DNA of 64,000 nt from Methylobacterium soli (GCF_008806385.1 NZ_VZZK01000002.1:186001-250000), one strand, 5' to 3'; shown: positions 9,818-19,167, counted from the first letter of the stretch. Numbers and translations: made by a program. Notes: a model not told the origin generated them from the letters alone.

Positions 9818-10573
9818 ATGGCGGTCAATGTAGACCCGATCCACCAGTTCGAGCTGAAGCCGCTCGTGTCTCTCGGGCACATCGGCAGCCAGGAGATCGC
9901 CTTCACGCAATCGGCGCTCTACATGTTCGCCGCCGTCGGCGTCATCGCGCTGATCACCATCGCGGCCACGGCCAGCCGCTCGGTGGTGCCGGGGCGGATG
10001 CAGTCGCTTGCCGAGATCTTCTACGAATTCATCGCCGATACGCTGCACCAGGCGACCGGCGACGGCGGCAAGAAGTTCATGCCGCTCGTCTTCTCGCTGT
10101 TCATGTTCGTCCTCATCCTGAACCTGTTCGGGATGATCCCCTACGCCTTCGCGGTCACCAGCCACCTGATCATCACCTTCGGGCTGGCCGCCCTCGTGAT
10201 CGGCGTCGTCATCGGCTACGGCGTGATGAAGCATGGCAGCCACTTCTTCGGCCTGTTCGTGCCGTCGGGCGTGCCGAAGCCTCTCCTGGCGATCCTCGTG
10301 CCGATCGAGATCATCTCCTTCGTGTCGCGGCCGATCAGCCTCTCGGTTCGTCTCTTCGCGAACGTGCTGGCGGGCCACATCGCGATGAAGATCTTCGCGT
10401 TCTTCGTCGCCGCCCTGCTTTCCGCGGGGGCCTGGAGCGTGCTATCGCCCCTCCCGCTCGCCCTCACGATCGCGCTGACGGCCCTCGAGTTCCTCGTTGC
10501 GGCGCTGCAGGCCTACGTCTTCGCGACGTTGACCGCGATCTACCTCAACGACGCCCTTCACCCCGGCCACTGA
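9818..10573 (+). CDS. atpB: F0 ATP synthase subunit a
   Basis: Integral membrane stator subunit a of F0, 251 residues, which forms the proton half-channels against the c-ring. The N-terminus VDPIHQFELKPLV is typical of alphaproteobacterial AtpB. The essential arginine lies in SRPISLSVRLFANVLAGH, and the final helix carries ALQAYVFATLTAIYLNDALH. ATG 9818 is preceded by AAGGGA and AGCGGG. The gene sits between atpI and atpE in one operon. Confidence 0.95.
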   Translation: MAVNVDPIHQFELKPLVSLGHIGSQEIAFTQSALYMFAAVGVIALITIAATASRSVVPGRMQSLAEIFYEFIADTLHQATGDGGKKFMPLVFSLFMFVLILNLFGMIPYAFAVTSHLIITFGLAALVIGVVIGYGVMKHGSHFFGLFVPSGVPKPLLAILVPIEIISFVSRPISLSVRLFANVLAGHIAMKIFAFFVAALLSAGAWSVLSPLPLALTIALTALEFLVAALQAYVFATLTAIYLNDALHPGH

Positions 10574-10633
10574 CGGTCGGCTCCTCCCGCCGAAAACGAA
10601 CTCTCGTTCTTCAAAACCTATCAGGAGTTACTC

Positions 10634-10861
10634 ATGGATCCCGTCGCTGCGAAGTACATCGGCGCCGGCCTCGCCTGCCTCGGCATGGCGGGTGCGGGTA
10701 TCGGTCTCGGCAACCTGTTCGGTCAGTTCCTTGCCGGCGCGCTTCGCAACCCCTCCGCGGCCGACGGCCAGCGCGCGACGCTGCTCCTGGGCTTCGCCCT
10801 CACGGAAGCGCTCGGCATCTTCTCGCTGCTGATCGCGCTCCTCCTGCTCTTCGCCGTCTGA
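10634..10861 (+). CDS. atpE: F0 ATP synthase subunit c
   Basis: Proteolipid c subunit, 75 residues, forming the rotating ring. Two helices are joined by the polar loop [10 protein letters not shown]. The proton-carrying carboxylate is Glu58 in [12 protein letters not shown] strong AGGAG lies just upstream of the ATG. The first helix has the Gly-rich packing motif ([14 protein letters not shown]). Many copies are needed per complex, which is relevant to the hairpins that follow the gene. Confidence 0.97.
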   Translation: MDPVAAKYIGAGLACLGMAGAGIGLGNLFGQFLAGALRNPSAADGQRATLLLGFALTEALGIFSLLIALLLLFAV

Positions 10862-10886
10862 GACGGTCGAGACAGACGGTCGAGAC
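10861..10886. repeat. 13-bp tandem duplication just after the atpE stop
   Basis: The unit AGACGGTCGAGAC occurs twice in a row, starting at the last base of the atpE stop codon. It belongs to the same pattern as the tandem repeats over other gene ends in this window. Confidence 0.7.
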
Positions 10887-10888
10887 AT

Positions 10889-10968
10889 GGCCTCCGCGGC
10901 GAAGCCGCGGAGGCCGGCGGGAACGCCGGCCGGCTCAAGGGAGAGCGCTCCGAACACGCGGAGCGCTC
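10889..10968 (+). promoter_or_regulatory. Three intercistronic hairpins between atpE and atpF'
   Basis: Hairpin 1 has a perfect 12-bp stem (10889-10900 with 10904-10915) and a GAA loop. Hairpin 2 has an 8-bp stem (10912-10919 with 10924-10931) and shares bases with hairpin 1, so the two exclude each other. Hairpin 3 has a 10-bp stem (10943-10952 with 10959-10968) and is followed by GTTCTTT. They could stabilise upstream atpE mRNA or attenuate transcription so that more c subunit is made than b and b'. Confidence 0.6.
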
Positions 10969-10982
10969 GTTCTTTCCAAGGT

Positions 10983-11017
10983 CACGTGAAGCCAGATCAC
11001 GTGTAGCAAGATCACGG
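10983..11017. repeat. 15-bp tandem repeat ahead of atpF'
   Basis: CACGTGAAGCCAGAT and CACGTGTAGCAAGAT stand in tandem, followed by a partial third copy starting CACGGACGA. The array lies directly upstream of the atpF' ATG at 11026. Confidence 0.55.
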
Positions 11018-11025
11018 ACGAGGTC

Positions 11026-11607
11026 ATGGCGCAGCCAAACCCCCTTACGCATCCCTCGCCCAACGCCGACACGCAGCTGGGCGCTCACACCGAGCATCCT
11101 GCGCCGCACGGCGCCGCCTTTCCGCCCTTCGAGACGCATACCTTCCTGTCGCAGCTGATCTGGCTCGCGATCGCGTTCGGCCTCCTCTACTACCTGATGG
11201 ACAAGATCGCGCTGCCGCGCATCCAGGCCATCCTGCACGAGCGCTCGAACCGGCTGTCGTCGGATCTCGACGAGGCGCAGCGGATGAAGGCCGAGGCCGA
11301 CACGGCCGGCGCCGCCTACGAGAAGTCGCTGAGCGACGCGCAGGCGAAGGCCCGCGACATCGCGCAGGGCACCCGCAACACCCTCGCGGCCGAGGCCGAG
11401 ACCAAGCGCAAGGCGCTCGAGGCCGAGCTGAACCAGAAGCTCGCCGCCTCCGAGGCCACCATCCGCACGCGCACCACCGAGGCGATGGGCAATGTCCGCG
11501 GCATCGCCGGCGAGACCGCCTCCGCCATCGTCGAGCGCCTGACCGGCCAGGCCCCGGACCAGACCGCCCTCGACCGGGCCCTCGACCGCGCCGTCACCGC
11601 GCACTGA
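11026..11607 (+). CDS. atpG: F0 ATP synthase subunit b' (AtpF'/AtpG)
   Basis: Peripheral stalk subunit b', 193 residues. A Pro/His-rich N-terminus of about 35 residues precedes the single membrane helix ([18 protein letters not shown]). Then comes [18 protein letters not shown] and a long, Ala/Glu/Lys-rich coiled coil that contacts F1. Split b and b' genes are the rule in alphaproteobacteria. It is followed by atpF after 16 bp, and the similar topology of the two supports the assignment. The start is preceded by GAGG. Confidence 0.93.
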   Translation: MAQPNPLTHPSPNADTQLGAHTEHPAPHGAAFPPFETHTFLSQLIWLAIAFGLLYYLMDKIALPRIQAILHERSNRLSSDLDEAQRMKAEADTAGAAYEKSLSDAQAKARDIAQGTRNTLAAEAETKRKALEAELNQKLAASEATIRTRTTEAMGNVRGIAGETASAIVERLTGQAPDQTALDRALDRAVTAH

Positions 11608-11623
11608 TACGGGATCGACGCAC

Positions 11624-12112
11624 ATGTTGCTGACAGCAGAGTTCTGGGTCGCGGTCGCCTTCGTCATCTTCATGGCGATCGTCTGGAAGGTCGGCGGCTT
11701 CGGCATGATGACCAAGGGGCTCGACGGCCGGGCCAAGCGCGTCCGTGCCGAGCTCGACGAGGCGCGCCGCCTGCGCGAGGAGGCCGCCGCCGTCCTGGCC
11801 GATTACAAGCGCCGCCGCACCGAGGCCGAGCGCGAGGCCGAGGCCATCGTGGCCAGCGCCCGCCAGGAGGCCGAGCGGGCCGCCGAGGAGGGCCATGCCC
11901 GGATGAACGAGTTCCTGGCGCGCCGGACGAAGGCCGCCGAGACGAAGATCGCCCAGGCCGAGGCCCAGGCGACCGCCCAGGTCCGGGCCGCCGCAGCCGA
12001 CGCCGCCGTCAAGGTCTCCGAGACGATCCTGCGCGAGCGGATGCAGGGCGAGGCCGCGCAGGACCTCGTCCGGCTCAGCCTCGGCGAGGTCCGGAACCGC
12101 CTCCGGGCCTGA
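11624..12112 (+). CDS. atpF: F0 ATP synthase subunit b
   Basis: Peripheral stalk subunit b, 162 residues. An N-terminal membrane helix ([20 protein letters not shown]) is followed by [33 protein letters not shown] and a continuous Ala/Glu/Arg coiled coil to the C-terminus. It is the last gene of the F0 operon. The F1 genes (atpHAGDC) are absent, as alphaproteobacteria keep them at another locus. A rho-independent terminator follows 22 bp after the stop. Confidence 0.94.
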   Translation: MLLTAEFWVAVAFVIFMAIVWKVGGFGMMTKGLDGRAKRVRAELDEARRLREEAAAVLADYKRRRTEAEREAEAIVASARQEAERAAEEGHARMNEFLARRTKAAETKIAQAEAQATAQVRAAAADAAVKVSETILRERMQGEAAQDLVRLSLGEVRNRLRA

Positions 12113-12134
12113 TCGCGCCGGACCTGAGCCGACC

Positions 12135-12160
12135 AAAGCCGCCTCCGGGCGGCTTTTTTT
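12135..12160 (+). terminator. Rho-independent terminator of the atp operon
   Basis: A perfect 9-bp stem (AAAGCCGCC with GGCGGCTTT) around the loop TCCG is followed by a run of T. It is the clearest intrinsic terminator in the window. Confidence 0.92.
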
Positions 12161-12224
12161 CTGAGAGGGGCGCGCGATCCGCGCACCGGCCCCTCCCGTC
12201 CTCCCGCCCAGCGAGGCCGATTCT

Positions 12225-13144
<920 letters not shown>

Positions 13145-13148
<4 letters not shown>

Positions 13149-13906
13149 ACTGGCACGCGGTCCGCGCCATCTACGGATTCGAGATGGCGCGCTTCTGGCG
13201 CACGGCGATGCAGAGCATCCTGGCGCCGGTCATCTCCACCTCGCTCTACTTCGTGGTCTTCGGCGCGGCGATCGGCTCGCGCGTCACCGCGGTCGACGGC
13301 GTGCCCTACGGGCTGTTCATCGTGCCGGGGCTGATCATGCTGGCGCTGCTGACGCAGAGCATCGCCAACGCCTCCTTCGGCATCTACTTCCCGCGCTTCG
13401 CGGGCACGATCTACGAGATCCTGTCCGCCCCGATCTCGCCGGTCGAGGTGGTGATCGGCTATGTCGGCGCGGCGGCCTCGAAATCGATGCTGATCGGGCT
13501 GATCATCCTGGCCACCTCGGCGCTGTTCGTGCCCCTGCGCATCGAGCACCCGGTCTGGATGCTGGCTTTCTTGGTGCTGACCGCCGTCACCTTTAGCCTG
13601 TTCGGCTTCGTCATCGGGCTCTGGGCCGACGGCTTCGAGAAGCTGCAGCTGGTGCCGCTCCTCATCGTGACGCCGCTGACGTTCCTCGGCGGCAGCTTCT
13701 ACGCCATCGAGATGCTGCCGCCGTTCTGGCGCGCCCTGAGCCTGTTCAACCCGGTGGTCTACCTGATCAGCGGCTTCCGCTGGAGCTTCTTCGGCAAGGC
13801 CGATGTCAGCCTCGGCATCAGCGTCGGCATGACCTGCCTGTTCCTGGCGATCTGCCTCGGCCTCGTCACCTGGATCTTTCGCACCGGCTACCGGCTGAAG
13901 AGCTGA
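13145..13906 (+). CDS. ABC-2 type transporter permease
   Basis: A 253-residue membrane protein of the ABC-2 family and partner of the preceding ATPase (4-bp ATGA overlap). About six membrane segments are visible, among them [37 protein letters not shown] and [16 protein letters not shown]. The conserved ABC-2 stretch [34 protein letters not shown] lies near the C-terminus. It resembles the NodJ/YadH-type permeases. The exported substrate could be a lipid, polysaccharide or drug and cannot be told from sequence. Confidence 0.9.
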
Positions 13907-13916
13907 GGCCGTCGGA

Positions 13917-14681
13917 TCAGGGCCGCGCGGCCAGGAAGGCCAGGACGCCGTCCCGGTGCGCCTTCGCGCCGACCGCGCTGCTGTGGTCGCGGTCCTGGAT
14001 CTCGAGGGCGCGGGCATTCGGGATCAGGGCGGCGAGGCCGGAGGCGGAGCCCGCCACCGTGTCGAGGGTGCCGACCGAGACCAGGGTCGGCAGCGCGATC
14101 TGCGCCACCTCGGCCCGCGACAGGGTCTGGCGCGAGCCGCGCATGCAGGCGGCGAGCGCGCGCAAATCGCTCTTCGTCTGCTCGGCGAAGATGCGGAAGG
14201 CCTGCGCGGTCGGGTTCGGGGCCGGCGTGCCGGCGGGCGCCTCCAGCGCCTCGGCGATGCCGCCCGGCAGGCCGCGCCCCTCGACGAGGTGCATCCCGAG
14301 GCCTCCGAGGAGGGCCGAGCGGAGGCGGCCCGCATGGTCGAGGGCGAGATGGGCGGTGATGCGCGCCCCCATCGAGTAGCCCATCACGTCGGCCCGGGCG
14401 ATGCCGAGATGATCGAGCAGGCGCACCGCATCCCCCGCCATCGCCTCGGAGCTGTAGAGGGCCGGGTCGTAGAGCTTCTGGCTCTCGCCATGGCCGCGAT
14501 TGTCGAGGGCGATCACCCGGTAGCCCGCTTGGGCCAGCGTCTTGACCCAGAGCGTGTTGACCCAGTTCACCGCGTGGTTCGAAGCGAAGCCGTGGATCAG
14601 CAGGATCGGGTCGCCGCTGCCGCCGACCGCCGGCACGTCGATGAAGGCGATCGCCACGCCGTCGGAATCGAAGGTCTGCAT
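13917..14681 (-). CDS. Alpha/beta hydrolase
   Basis: A 254-residue alpha/beta-fold hydrolase. The oxyanion region LLIHGFASNHAVNW is followed by VIALDNRGHGES and the nucleophile elbow GYSMGA (Ser within GxSxG). The late Asp is in VSVGTLDTVAG and the His in IQDRDHSSAVG. The second half has the small cap expected of esterase and carboxylesterase-like enzymes. No signal peptide is present, so it is cytosolic. I chose MQTFDSDG at 14681; the upstream extension has no family match. It is transcribed toward the ABC permease and divergently from the FkbM gene. Substrate unknown. Confidence 0.85.
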   Translation of the reverse strand: MQTFDSDGVAIAFIDVPAVGGSGDPILLIHGFASNHAVNWVNTLWVKTLAQAGYRVIALDNRGHGESQKLYDPALYSSEAMAGDAVRLLDHLGIARADVMGYSMGARITAHLALDHAGRLRSALLGGLGMHLVEGRGLPGGIAEALEAPAGTPAPNPTAQAFRIFAEQTKSDLRALAACMRGSRQTLSRAEVAQIALPTLVSVGTLDTVAGSASGLAALIPNARALEIQDRDHSSAVGAKAHRDGVLAFLAARP

Positions 14682-14793
14682 CGTGTCTCGGCCTCGTCTC
14701 AGCGGTGTCCTGCCCGAATAGAGCAGCACGGCCGGCCTGGGCAATGCGGGTACGGCTTGCAGCCGAACAAGGGGGCTGGCATCACGCCTGCCG

Positions 14794-15636
14794 ATGAAAG
14801 ACATGCAACCTTACGGAACCTACGCGCCCGCGGGGCTCGTCGCCCGGATCGCGGAGCGCACCGGCCGGATTCCCGCCGGCACCTGGACCGGGCGCAGGCT
14901 CGCCCTGTTCCTGCGCCGGATCGCGATCTCGCTCCTGCGCGGGCAGCCCCTCGACGTCGAGCGCTACGGGGCCCGGATGCGGCTGCATCCCTACAACAAC
15001 AATTGCGAGAAGAAGGTGCTCTTCACGCCGCAATTCTTCGATCCGGAAGAGCGCGCGATCCTGAAGGCGCGCCTGCCGGCCGATTGCGTCTTCCTCGATA
15101 TCGGCTCGAATATCGGGGCCTACGCGCTCTTCGTCGCGGCCTTCGCGGGGCCCCGCGCGCGCGTCCTCGCGGTCGAGCCCCAGCCCGACGTGTTCGACCG
15201 GCTCACCTACAACATCGCCCAGAACCCGTTCGGCACCGTGAAGGCGATCGCCTGCGCGGTGGCCGACAAGGCGGGCGAGCTCACCCTGTTCATCGATCCG
15301 CGAAACCGGGGCGAATCGAGCCTGAAGATCGTCGGCACCAACGAGGGTGCCCAGATCAAGGTGCCGGCGGTGACGCTCCTCGGGCTCGTCCAGGCCGAGG
15401 GCATCACCCGGATCGACGCGGTCAAGCTCGATGTCGAGGGCGCCGAGGACCTCGTCCTGGAGCCTTTCCTGCGCGAAGCGCCGGAATCGCTGCTGCCGAA
15501 GCTTCTGCTCGTCGAGAACGGGATCGACCAGTGGCAGCTCGACCTGCCGCGCCTCCTCGGCACGCACGGCTACCGGGTGGTCGCCCGCACGCGCCTCAAT
15601 CTCGTGTTCGAGCGCGCCGGCGCGAGTGCTGCCTGA
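14794..15636 (+). CDS. FkbM family methyltransferase
   Basis: A 280-residue AdoMet-dependent methyltransferase of the FkbM family, which O-methylates sugars or polyketides. Motif I is VFLDIGSNIGAYALFVAAF, followed by VLAVEPQPDVFDRLTYNI and the VDAVKLDVEGAEDLVLEPF-type motif (IDAVKLDVEGAED). The first ~75 residues are a variable helical region with a basic patch. It stands alone, with no glycan operon adjacent, although polysaccharide genes occur 22 kb away. Its last codons and stop lie in an 18-bp tandem repeat. Confidence 0.85.
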   Translation: MKDMQPYGTYAPAGLVARIAERTGRIPAGTWTGRRLALFLRRIAISLLRGQPLDVERYGARMRLHPYNNNCEKKVLFTPQFFDPEERAILKARLPADCVFLDIGSNIGAYALFVAAFAGPRARVLAVEPQPDVFDRLTYNIAQNPFGTVKAIACAVADKAGELTLFIDPRNRGESSLKIVGTNEGAQIKVPAVTLLGLVQAEGITRIDAVKLDVEGAEDLVLEPFLREAPESLLPKLLLVENGIDQWQLDLPRLLGTHGYRVVARTRLNLVFERAGASAA

Positions 15637-15684
15637 CGGATAAGAGCGGCCTGACGGGTCAGGGCGGCCTGACGGATCAGGGCG
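15631..15684. repeat. 18-bp tandem repeat, three copies, over the stops of two convergent genes
   Basis: Three copies start at 15631, 15649 and 15667 (first copy GCCTGACGGATAAGAGCG). The first copy carries the FkbM TGA stop and the third carries the sfsA stop on the other strand. The array fills the whole 40-bp gap between the genes. Confidence 0.85.
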
Positions 15685-16393
15685 GCGTCACGATCGGGAT
15701 CTCGTCCGCCACCGTGACGTCCTCCGGATCGATGCGGCAGCGATACGCGTAGGTCTCGACGCCGATGGCGCGGGCATCCCGGAAGGCGCGGTCGAAGGCC
15801 GGATCGAGATCGCGGGCGACGTCGAAGGCCTCGGCCCGCATCTGCACGACGATGATCACAACCGCGCGCCCGCCCGCCGCGACGATCCCGGCGAGGTCCG
15901 CCATGTGGCGGGCGCTGCGCGCCGCGACGCAATCGGGAAATTCCGCGAGGGCCGGACGGCGCATCAGCTGGCAGTTCTTCACCTCGACGTAGCAGGGCGG
16001 CAGGCCCTCGCCCCCGGCCACGAAATCGACGCGGCTCGCGCGCCCGTAGCGGACCTCCGGCTTCAGCAGCGTGTAGCCGCCGAGCGGCGCGAAGTGTCCG
16101 GCGTGGAAGGCCTCGGCCACGAGGGCATTGGGGCGCAGCGTGTTCACCCCGACCCATTGCGGGCCGCCCGGCAGGTCCGCCTCCACGAGCTCCCAGGAAT
16201 AGCCCAGCTTTCGCGCCGGGTTGGTGGATTCCGAGAGCAGATCCCGGGAGTCCGGAAGGTTCAGGCCGAGCATGGCCCCCGGATTGGCGCAATGCGCCGT
16301 GACCACGCGCCCATCCGGCAAGGTTATGTCGGCGAGGAAGCGCTTGTAGCGCTGGACGAGCCGCCCCTCGATCAGGGGCGCGGGAAAGCGCAT
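15677..16393 (-). CDS. sfsA: DNA/RNA nuclease SfsA
   Basis: A 238-residue SfsA-family protein. It begins MRFPAPLIEGRLVQRYKRFL with an OB-like N-terminal part (ADITLPDGRVVTAHCANPGAM). A nuclease-like domain follows, with SRVDFVAGGEGLPPCYVEVKNCQL containing the D-ExK-type signature. SfsA was first described as a sugar fermentation stimulation protein and later reported as a nuclease. The ATG at 16393 has GAGG 5 nt upstream; the upstream alternative is a TTG. The C-terminus lies in the 18-bp tandem repeat. Confidence 0.9.
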   Translation of the reverse strand: MRFPAPLIEGRLVQRYKRFLADITLPDGRVVTAHCANPGAMLGLNLPDSRDLLSESTNPARKLGYSWELVEADLPGGPQWVGVNTLRPNALVAEAFHAGHFAPLGGYTLLKPEVRYGRASRVDFVAGGEGLPPCYVEVKNCQLMRRPALAEFPDCVAARSARHMADLAGIVAAGGRAVVIIVVQMRAEAFDVARDLDPAFDRAFRDARAIGVETYAYRCRIDPEDVTVADEIPIVTPP

Positions 16394-16562
16394 CGGAGCC
16401 TCGGGCGTTCTCAAGATTTCCGGAGAGTCTCGGGAGCGTCCCGGAGAGAGCGCCTGCGTAGCCTCCGGAGCGTGCTCTGAACAGGCGTCGGCCTGGGCAT
16501 ATGGCCGCCGGTTCCCGGCGCACTACTTGCCAGCCGGCAAACGCTCTCGCCGCCCGGATCCC

Positions 16563-17303
16563 ATGACCAACACGCCCCCCGCCGTCACCGCCGCCATCCT
16601 GGTGATCGGCGACGAGATCCTGTCCGGCCGGACCAAGGACAAGAATATCGGCACGATCGCGGATTACCTGACGGCGATCGGCATCGAGCTTCGGGAGGTC
16701 CGGATCGTCCCGGACGAAGCGCCGATGATCGTCGAGGCGGTGAACGCCCTGCGGGCGCGCCACACCTACCTGTTCACCACCGGCGGCATCGGCCCGACCC
16801 ACGACGACATCACGGCGGATTGCGTGGCCGAGGCGTTCGGCGTGTCGATCGACGTGGATCCCCGGGCGCGCGCCATGCTGCTGGAGCGGATCAAGCCCGA
16901 GGACCTGAACGCGGCGCGGCTCCGGATGGCGCGGATCCCGGCCGGCGCCGACCTGATCGCGAACCCGATCTCGAAGGCTCCGGGGTTCCGCATCGAGAAC
17001 GTGTTCGTGATGGCGGGCGTGCCGGCCATCATGCAGGCGATGCTTGACAATATCGGCCCGACGCTGACCACCGGCGCGAAGGTCGTCTCGGAGACCATCG
17101 AGGTCGGCAATCTTCCGGAGGGCGCCTACGCGTCGGACCTCGCCGCCGTCGCGGCCGCGCATCCGGGCGTGTCGATCGGTTCCTATCCGTCGATGACGCA
17201 GGGCGGCTTCCTCAACCGCATCGTGGTGCGGAGCAAGGATGCGGAGGCCGTCATGCGGGCACGCGGCGCCATCGAGGCGCTGGTCGCGCGCCTGCGGCCG
17301 TAA
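16563..17303 (+). CDS. CinA/MoaB-type molybdopterin-binding domain protein
   Basis: A 246-residue single-domain member of the MoCF/CinA N-terminal family. Motifs are AAILVIGDEILSGRTKDKN, the binding loop FTTGGIGPTHDDITADCVAEAFG and PGFRIENVFVMAGVPAIMQAM. It lacks the C-terminal nicotinamide-nucleotide amidase domain of full CinA. Such stand-alone proteins are common in alphaproteobacteria; the exact ligand and role are not settled. I chose ATG 16563 because upstream residues do not fit the family. Confidence 0.87.
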   Translation: MTNTPPAVTAAILVIGDEILSGRTKDKNIGTIADYLTAIGIELREVRIVPDEAPMIVEAVNALRARHTYLFTTGGIGPTHDDITADCVAEAFGVSIDVDPRARAMLLERIKPEDLNAARLRMARIPAGADLIANPISKAPGFRIENVFVMAGVPAIMQAMLDNIGPTLTTGAKVVSETIEVGNLPEGAYASDLAAVAAAHPGVSIGSYPSMTQGGFLNRIVVRSKDAEAVMRARGAIEALVARLRP

Positions 17304-17391
17304 CGGGTGCGGGCCTGGGGCGAGCATCGCTCCGGGCCATCGACTTCAGGCGGCGCGGGATGCGCCCGGCAGGCGGGGCGGAACGGGAGCG

Positions 17392-18300
17392 ATGACGAAG
17401 GACCGGGCCGAGGCGGCCGCCAAGCGCGACGCGATGATCGACGCCGTGAACGCGATGGTCCGGCCGGACGCCTACATCCTGCACGAGGTGATCCGCCACG
17501 AGGGAGACGAGGAACTCCGCCGCCACGGCGTGGCGCTGTTCCTCTCGGCGGTGGCGGCGGGGCTGAGCATCGCGCTCTCGCTGATCGTGCCCGGCGTGCT
17601 CAAGGCCCACCTGCCCTCGGGCGAGTGGACCGCCCTCATCACCACCATGGGCTACGCGGTCGGCTTCCTAGTGGTGGTGCTGGGGCGCCAGCAATTGTTC
17701 ACCGAGAACACCATCACGCCGGTCCTGCCGCTGCTGCACGACCGGTCGGTCAAGACGGCGTTGCGGCTGCTGCGCCTGTGGGCGATCGTCCTGTCCGGAA
17801 ACATCCTGGCGACCGCCGCCATCGCGACGGTCCTGGCGCGCTCGGACGCGTTCGGGCCGGGGGTCACGGCCGCCTTCGCGGAGATCAGCCACCACGCCGT
17901 GGCGTTCCCCTTCGGCACCACGCTGATCAAGGCGATCTTCGCGGGGTGGATCATCGCCCTGATGGTCTGGATCCTGCCGGCCACCGGCACCGCGGCCCCG
18001 TTCGTGATCTTCCTGATGACCTGGCTCGTCTCGATGTGCGGCCTCGCCCACGTCGTGGCGGGCTCGGTCGAGGCGTTCTTCCTGGTGGCGAGCGGCACCG
18101 CCACGATGGCCGAATATGTCGGCAAGTTCTTCGTGCCGACCCTCCTGGGCAACGTCTTCGGCGGCGTCGCGCTGGTCGCGGTGCTCAATTACGGGCAGGT
18201 CGCCCCGCAGGTGGAGGAGAACCGGGACATCGAGGAAAGCCAGGACGCCGAGAAAAATCGGGAGATGGAGGACGCGGCGTCCTCCGGCCGGGATCGATGA
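17392..18300 (+). CDS. Formate/nitrite transporter (FNT) family channel
   Basis: A 302-residue FNT-type membrane protein similar to the YfdC subgroup. A 50-residue cytosolic N-terminus precedes six membrane segments, including GVALFLSAVAAGLSIALSLIV, GYAVGFLVVVLGRQQLFTENT and WAIVLSGNILATAAIATVLA. The FNT-typical QLFTENT and the re-entrant LSGNILA are both present. The tail (~35 residues) is rich in Glu, Asp and Arg. Formate is a central one-carbon metabolite in methylotrophs, so formate movement is an attractive but unproven role. Confidence 0.83.
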   Translation: MTKDRAEAAAKRDAMIDAVNAMVRPDAYILHEVIRHEGDEELRRHGVALFLSAVAAGLSIALSLIVPGVLKAHLPSGEWTALITTMGYAVGFLVVVLGRQQLFTENTITPVLPLLHDRSVKTALRLLRLWAIVLSGNILATAAIATVLARSDAFGPGVTAAFAEISHHAVAFPFGTTLIKAIFAGWIIALMVWILPATGTAAPFVIFLMTWLVSMCGLAHVVAGSVEAFFLVASGTATMAEYVGKFFVPTLLGNVFGGVALVAVLNYGQVAPQVEENRDIEESQDAEKNREMEDAASSGRDR

Positions 18301-18308
18301 GGGTTTCC

Positions 18309-18527
18309 TTAGCGTCGCGCCTCGAAGGTGCCCCGCACGTAGCCGTGCGAGATCAGCCGGTCGCGGCGAAGGGTCCGGCGCTCGGCCTCGCAGAGATCCG
18401 TGAGGGCATCCTGGATGATGCGCCGCATGGCCAGGGCGGGATCTCCCTTCGCGGCCTCCAGATAGGCGGCGGCGATCGCCTCGATCGTCGGCGATTGCGG
18501 GATTTCTGCGCTCGGTCGCGGGGGCAT
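18309..18527 (-). CDS. Small hypothetical protein under a LexA box
   Basis: A 72-residue helical protein of unknown function. After a Pro-rich opening (MPPRPSAEIPQSP) comes TIEAIAAAYLEAAKGDPALAMRRIIQDALTDLCEAERRTLRRDRL and a basic end RGTFEARR. No signal peptide or membrane segment is present. The ATG at 18527 follows AGGA. A GTTC-N7-GTTC LexA site lies 18 bp upstream (18545-18559), so it is probably induced by DNA damage. The repeated Ala/Leu spacing suggests two amphipathic helices. I do not recognise the family. Confidence 0.65.
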   Translation of the reverse strand: MPPRPSAEIPQSPTIEAIAAAYLEAAKGDPALAMRRIIQDALTDLCEAERRTLRRDRLISHGYVRGTFEARR

Positions 18528-18544
18528 CGCTGATCCTGTCTGGC

Positions 18545-18559
18545 GAACAGAACAAGAAC
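18545..18559 (-). promoter_or_regulatory. LexA (SOS) box, alphaproteobacterial type
   Basis: On the minus strand it reads GTTCTTGTTCTGTTC, exactly GTTC-N7-GTTC, the alphaproteobacterial LexA operator. It lies 18 bp upstream of the start of the 72-residue gene. Confidence 0.7.
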
Positions 18560-18715
18560 ACGCCACGGGCCGGGTGGTTCGGTCAAGGGTGCGCGGTCCG
18601 ATCTGAACGGAAACCCACGCGAAAGATCCGGAAGCGTTCAAGAAGCGGCCCCTAGGATCCTGGCTTCGCAGGGCCGCGCGACCCCGCCGGCCCGCCTCGC
18701 GGAGGCTGAAGACCC

Positions 18716-19135
18716 GTGTTGCCCCAGTTCCTGTCGCGCCTTGCCGGGCTCGCGGCCCTGGCCTTCCTGGCCGGGCCGGCGCTCGCCGCCGATTTCGACG
18801 GTCCCTATCCGCCGCCGCGCCCCGATCTCGAGGATGAGGTGGTGCGGCGCCCCCCTCCCCCGCCGCCGGAGCCCGTCTTCCACGGGCCGCGCTTCAGCGC
18901 CGGCCCGCGCTTCGACCCACCGCCGGCCGATGAATGCCGGACCTTCGTGAAGCGTCGCTTCGATGCCTATGGGGATGAGGTGGTGCGCCGGGTCCGCGTC
19001 TGCGACGAGCGGCCGGGCTTCGGCCGCGGCCCGCGCTTCGGGCCGGACCCGCTCGCCGCCGGCGGCTACGGGCCGCCCCACCCGGTCCCGCCGGGCGAGA
19101 TCCCCGAGGGGCGTTGGGGCGGACCGCGCTGGTAG
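18716..19135 (+). CDS. Exported Pro/Arg/Gly-rich hypothetical protein
   Basis: A 139-residue protein. A clear signal peptide (MLPQFLSRLAGLAALAFLAG, ending ALAA) is followed by a Pro- and Arg-rich mature part with runs such as RRPPPPPPEP and repeated GPRF segments. Two cysteines (ADECRTF and RVRVCDERPG) could form a disulfide. The start is GTG with GGAGG 10 nt upstream. No family recognised. It is probably periplasmic and largely disordered around a short folded core (TFVKRRFDAYGDEVVRRVRVC). Confidence 0.7.
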   Translation: MLPQFLSRLAGLAALAFLAGPALAADFDGPYPPPRPDLEDEVVRRPPPPPPEPVFHGPRFSAGPRFDPPPADECRTFVKRRFDAYGDEVVRRVRVCDERPGFGRGPRFGPDPLAAGGYGPPHPVPPGEIPEGRWGGPRW

Positions 19136-19167
19136 GCCCGAGGGCCGCCGCGGCAGGGCCGCCGCGA

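Noticed and set aside
10597..10625. LexA or cys-type palindrome near the atpE leader (GAAC..GTTC)
   Set aside because: The order is GAAC then GTTC with only 4 bp between, so it fits neither GTTC-N7-GTTC nor GTTC-N8-GAAC.
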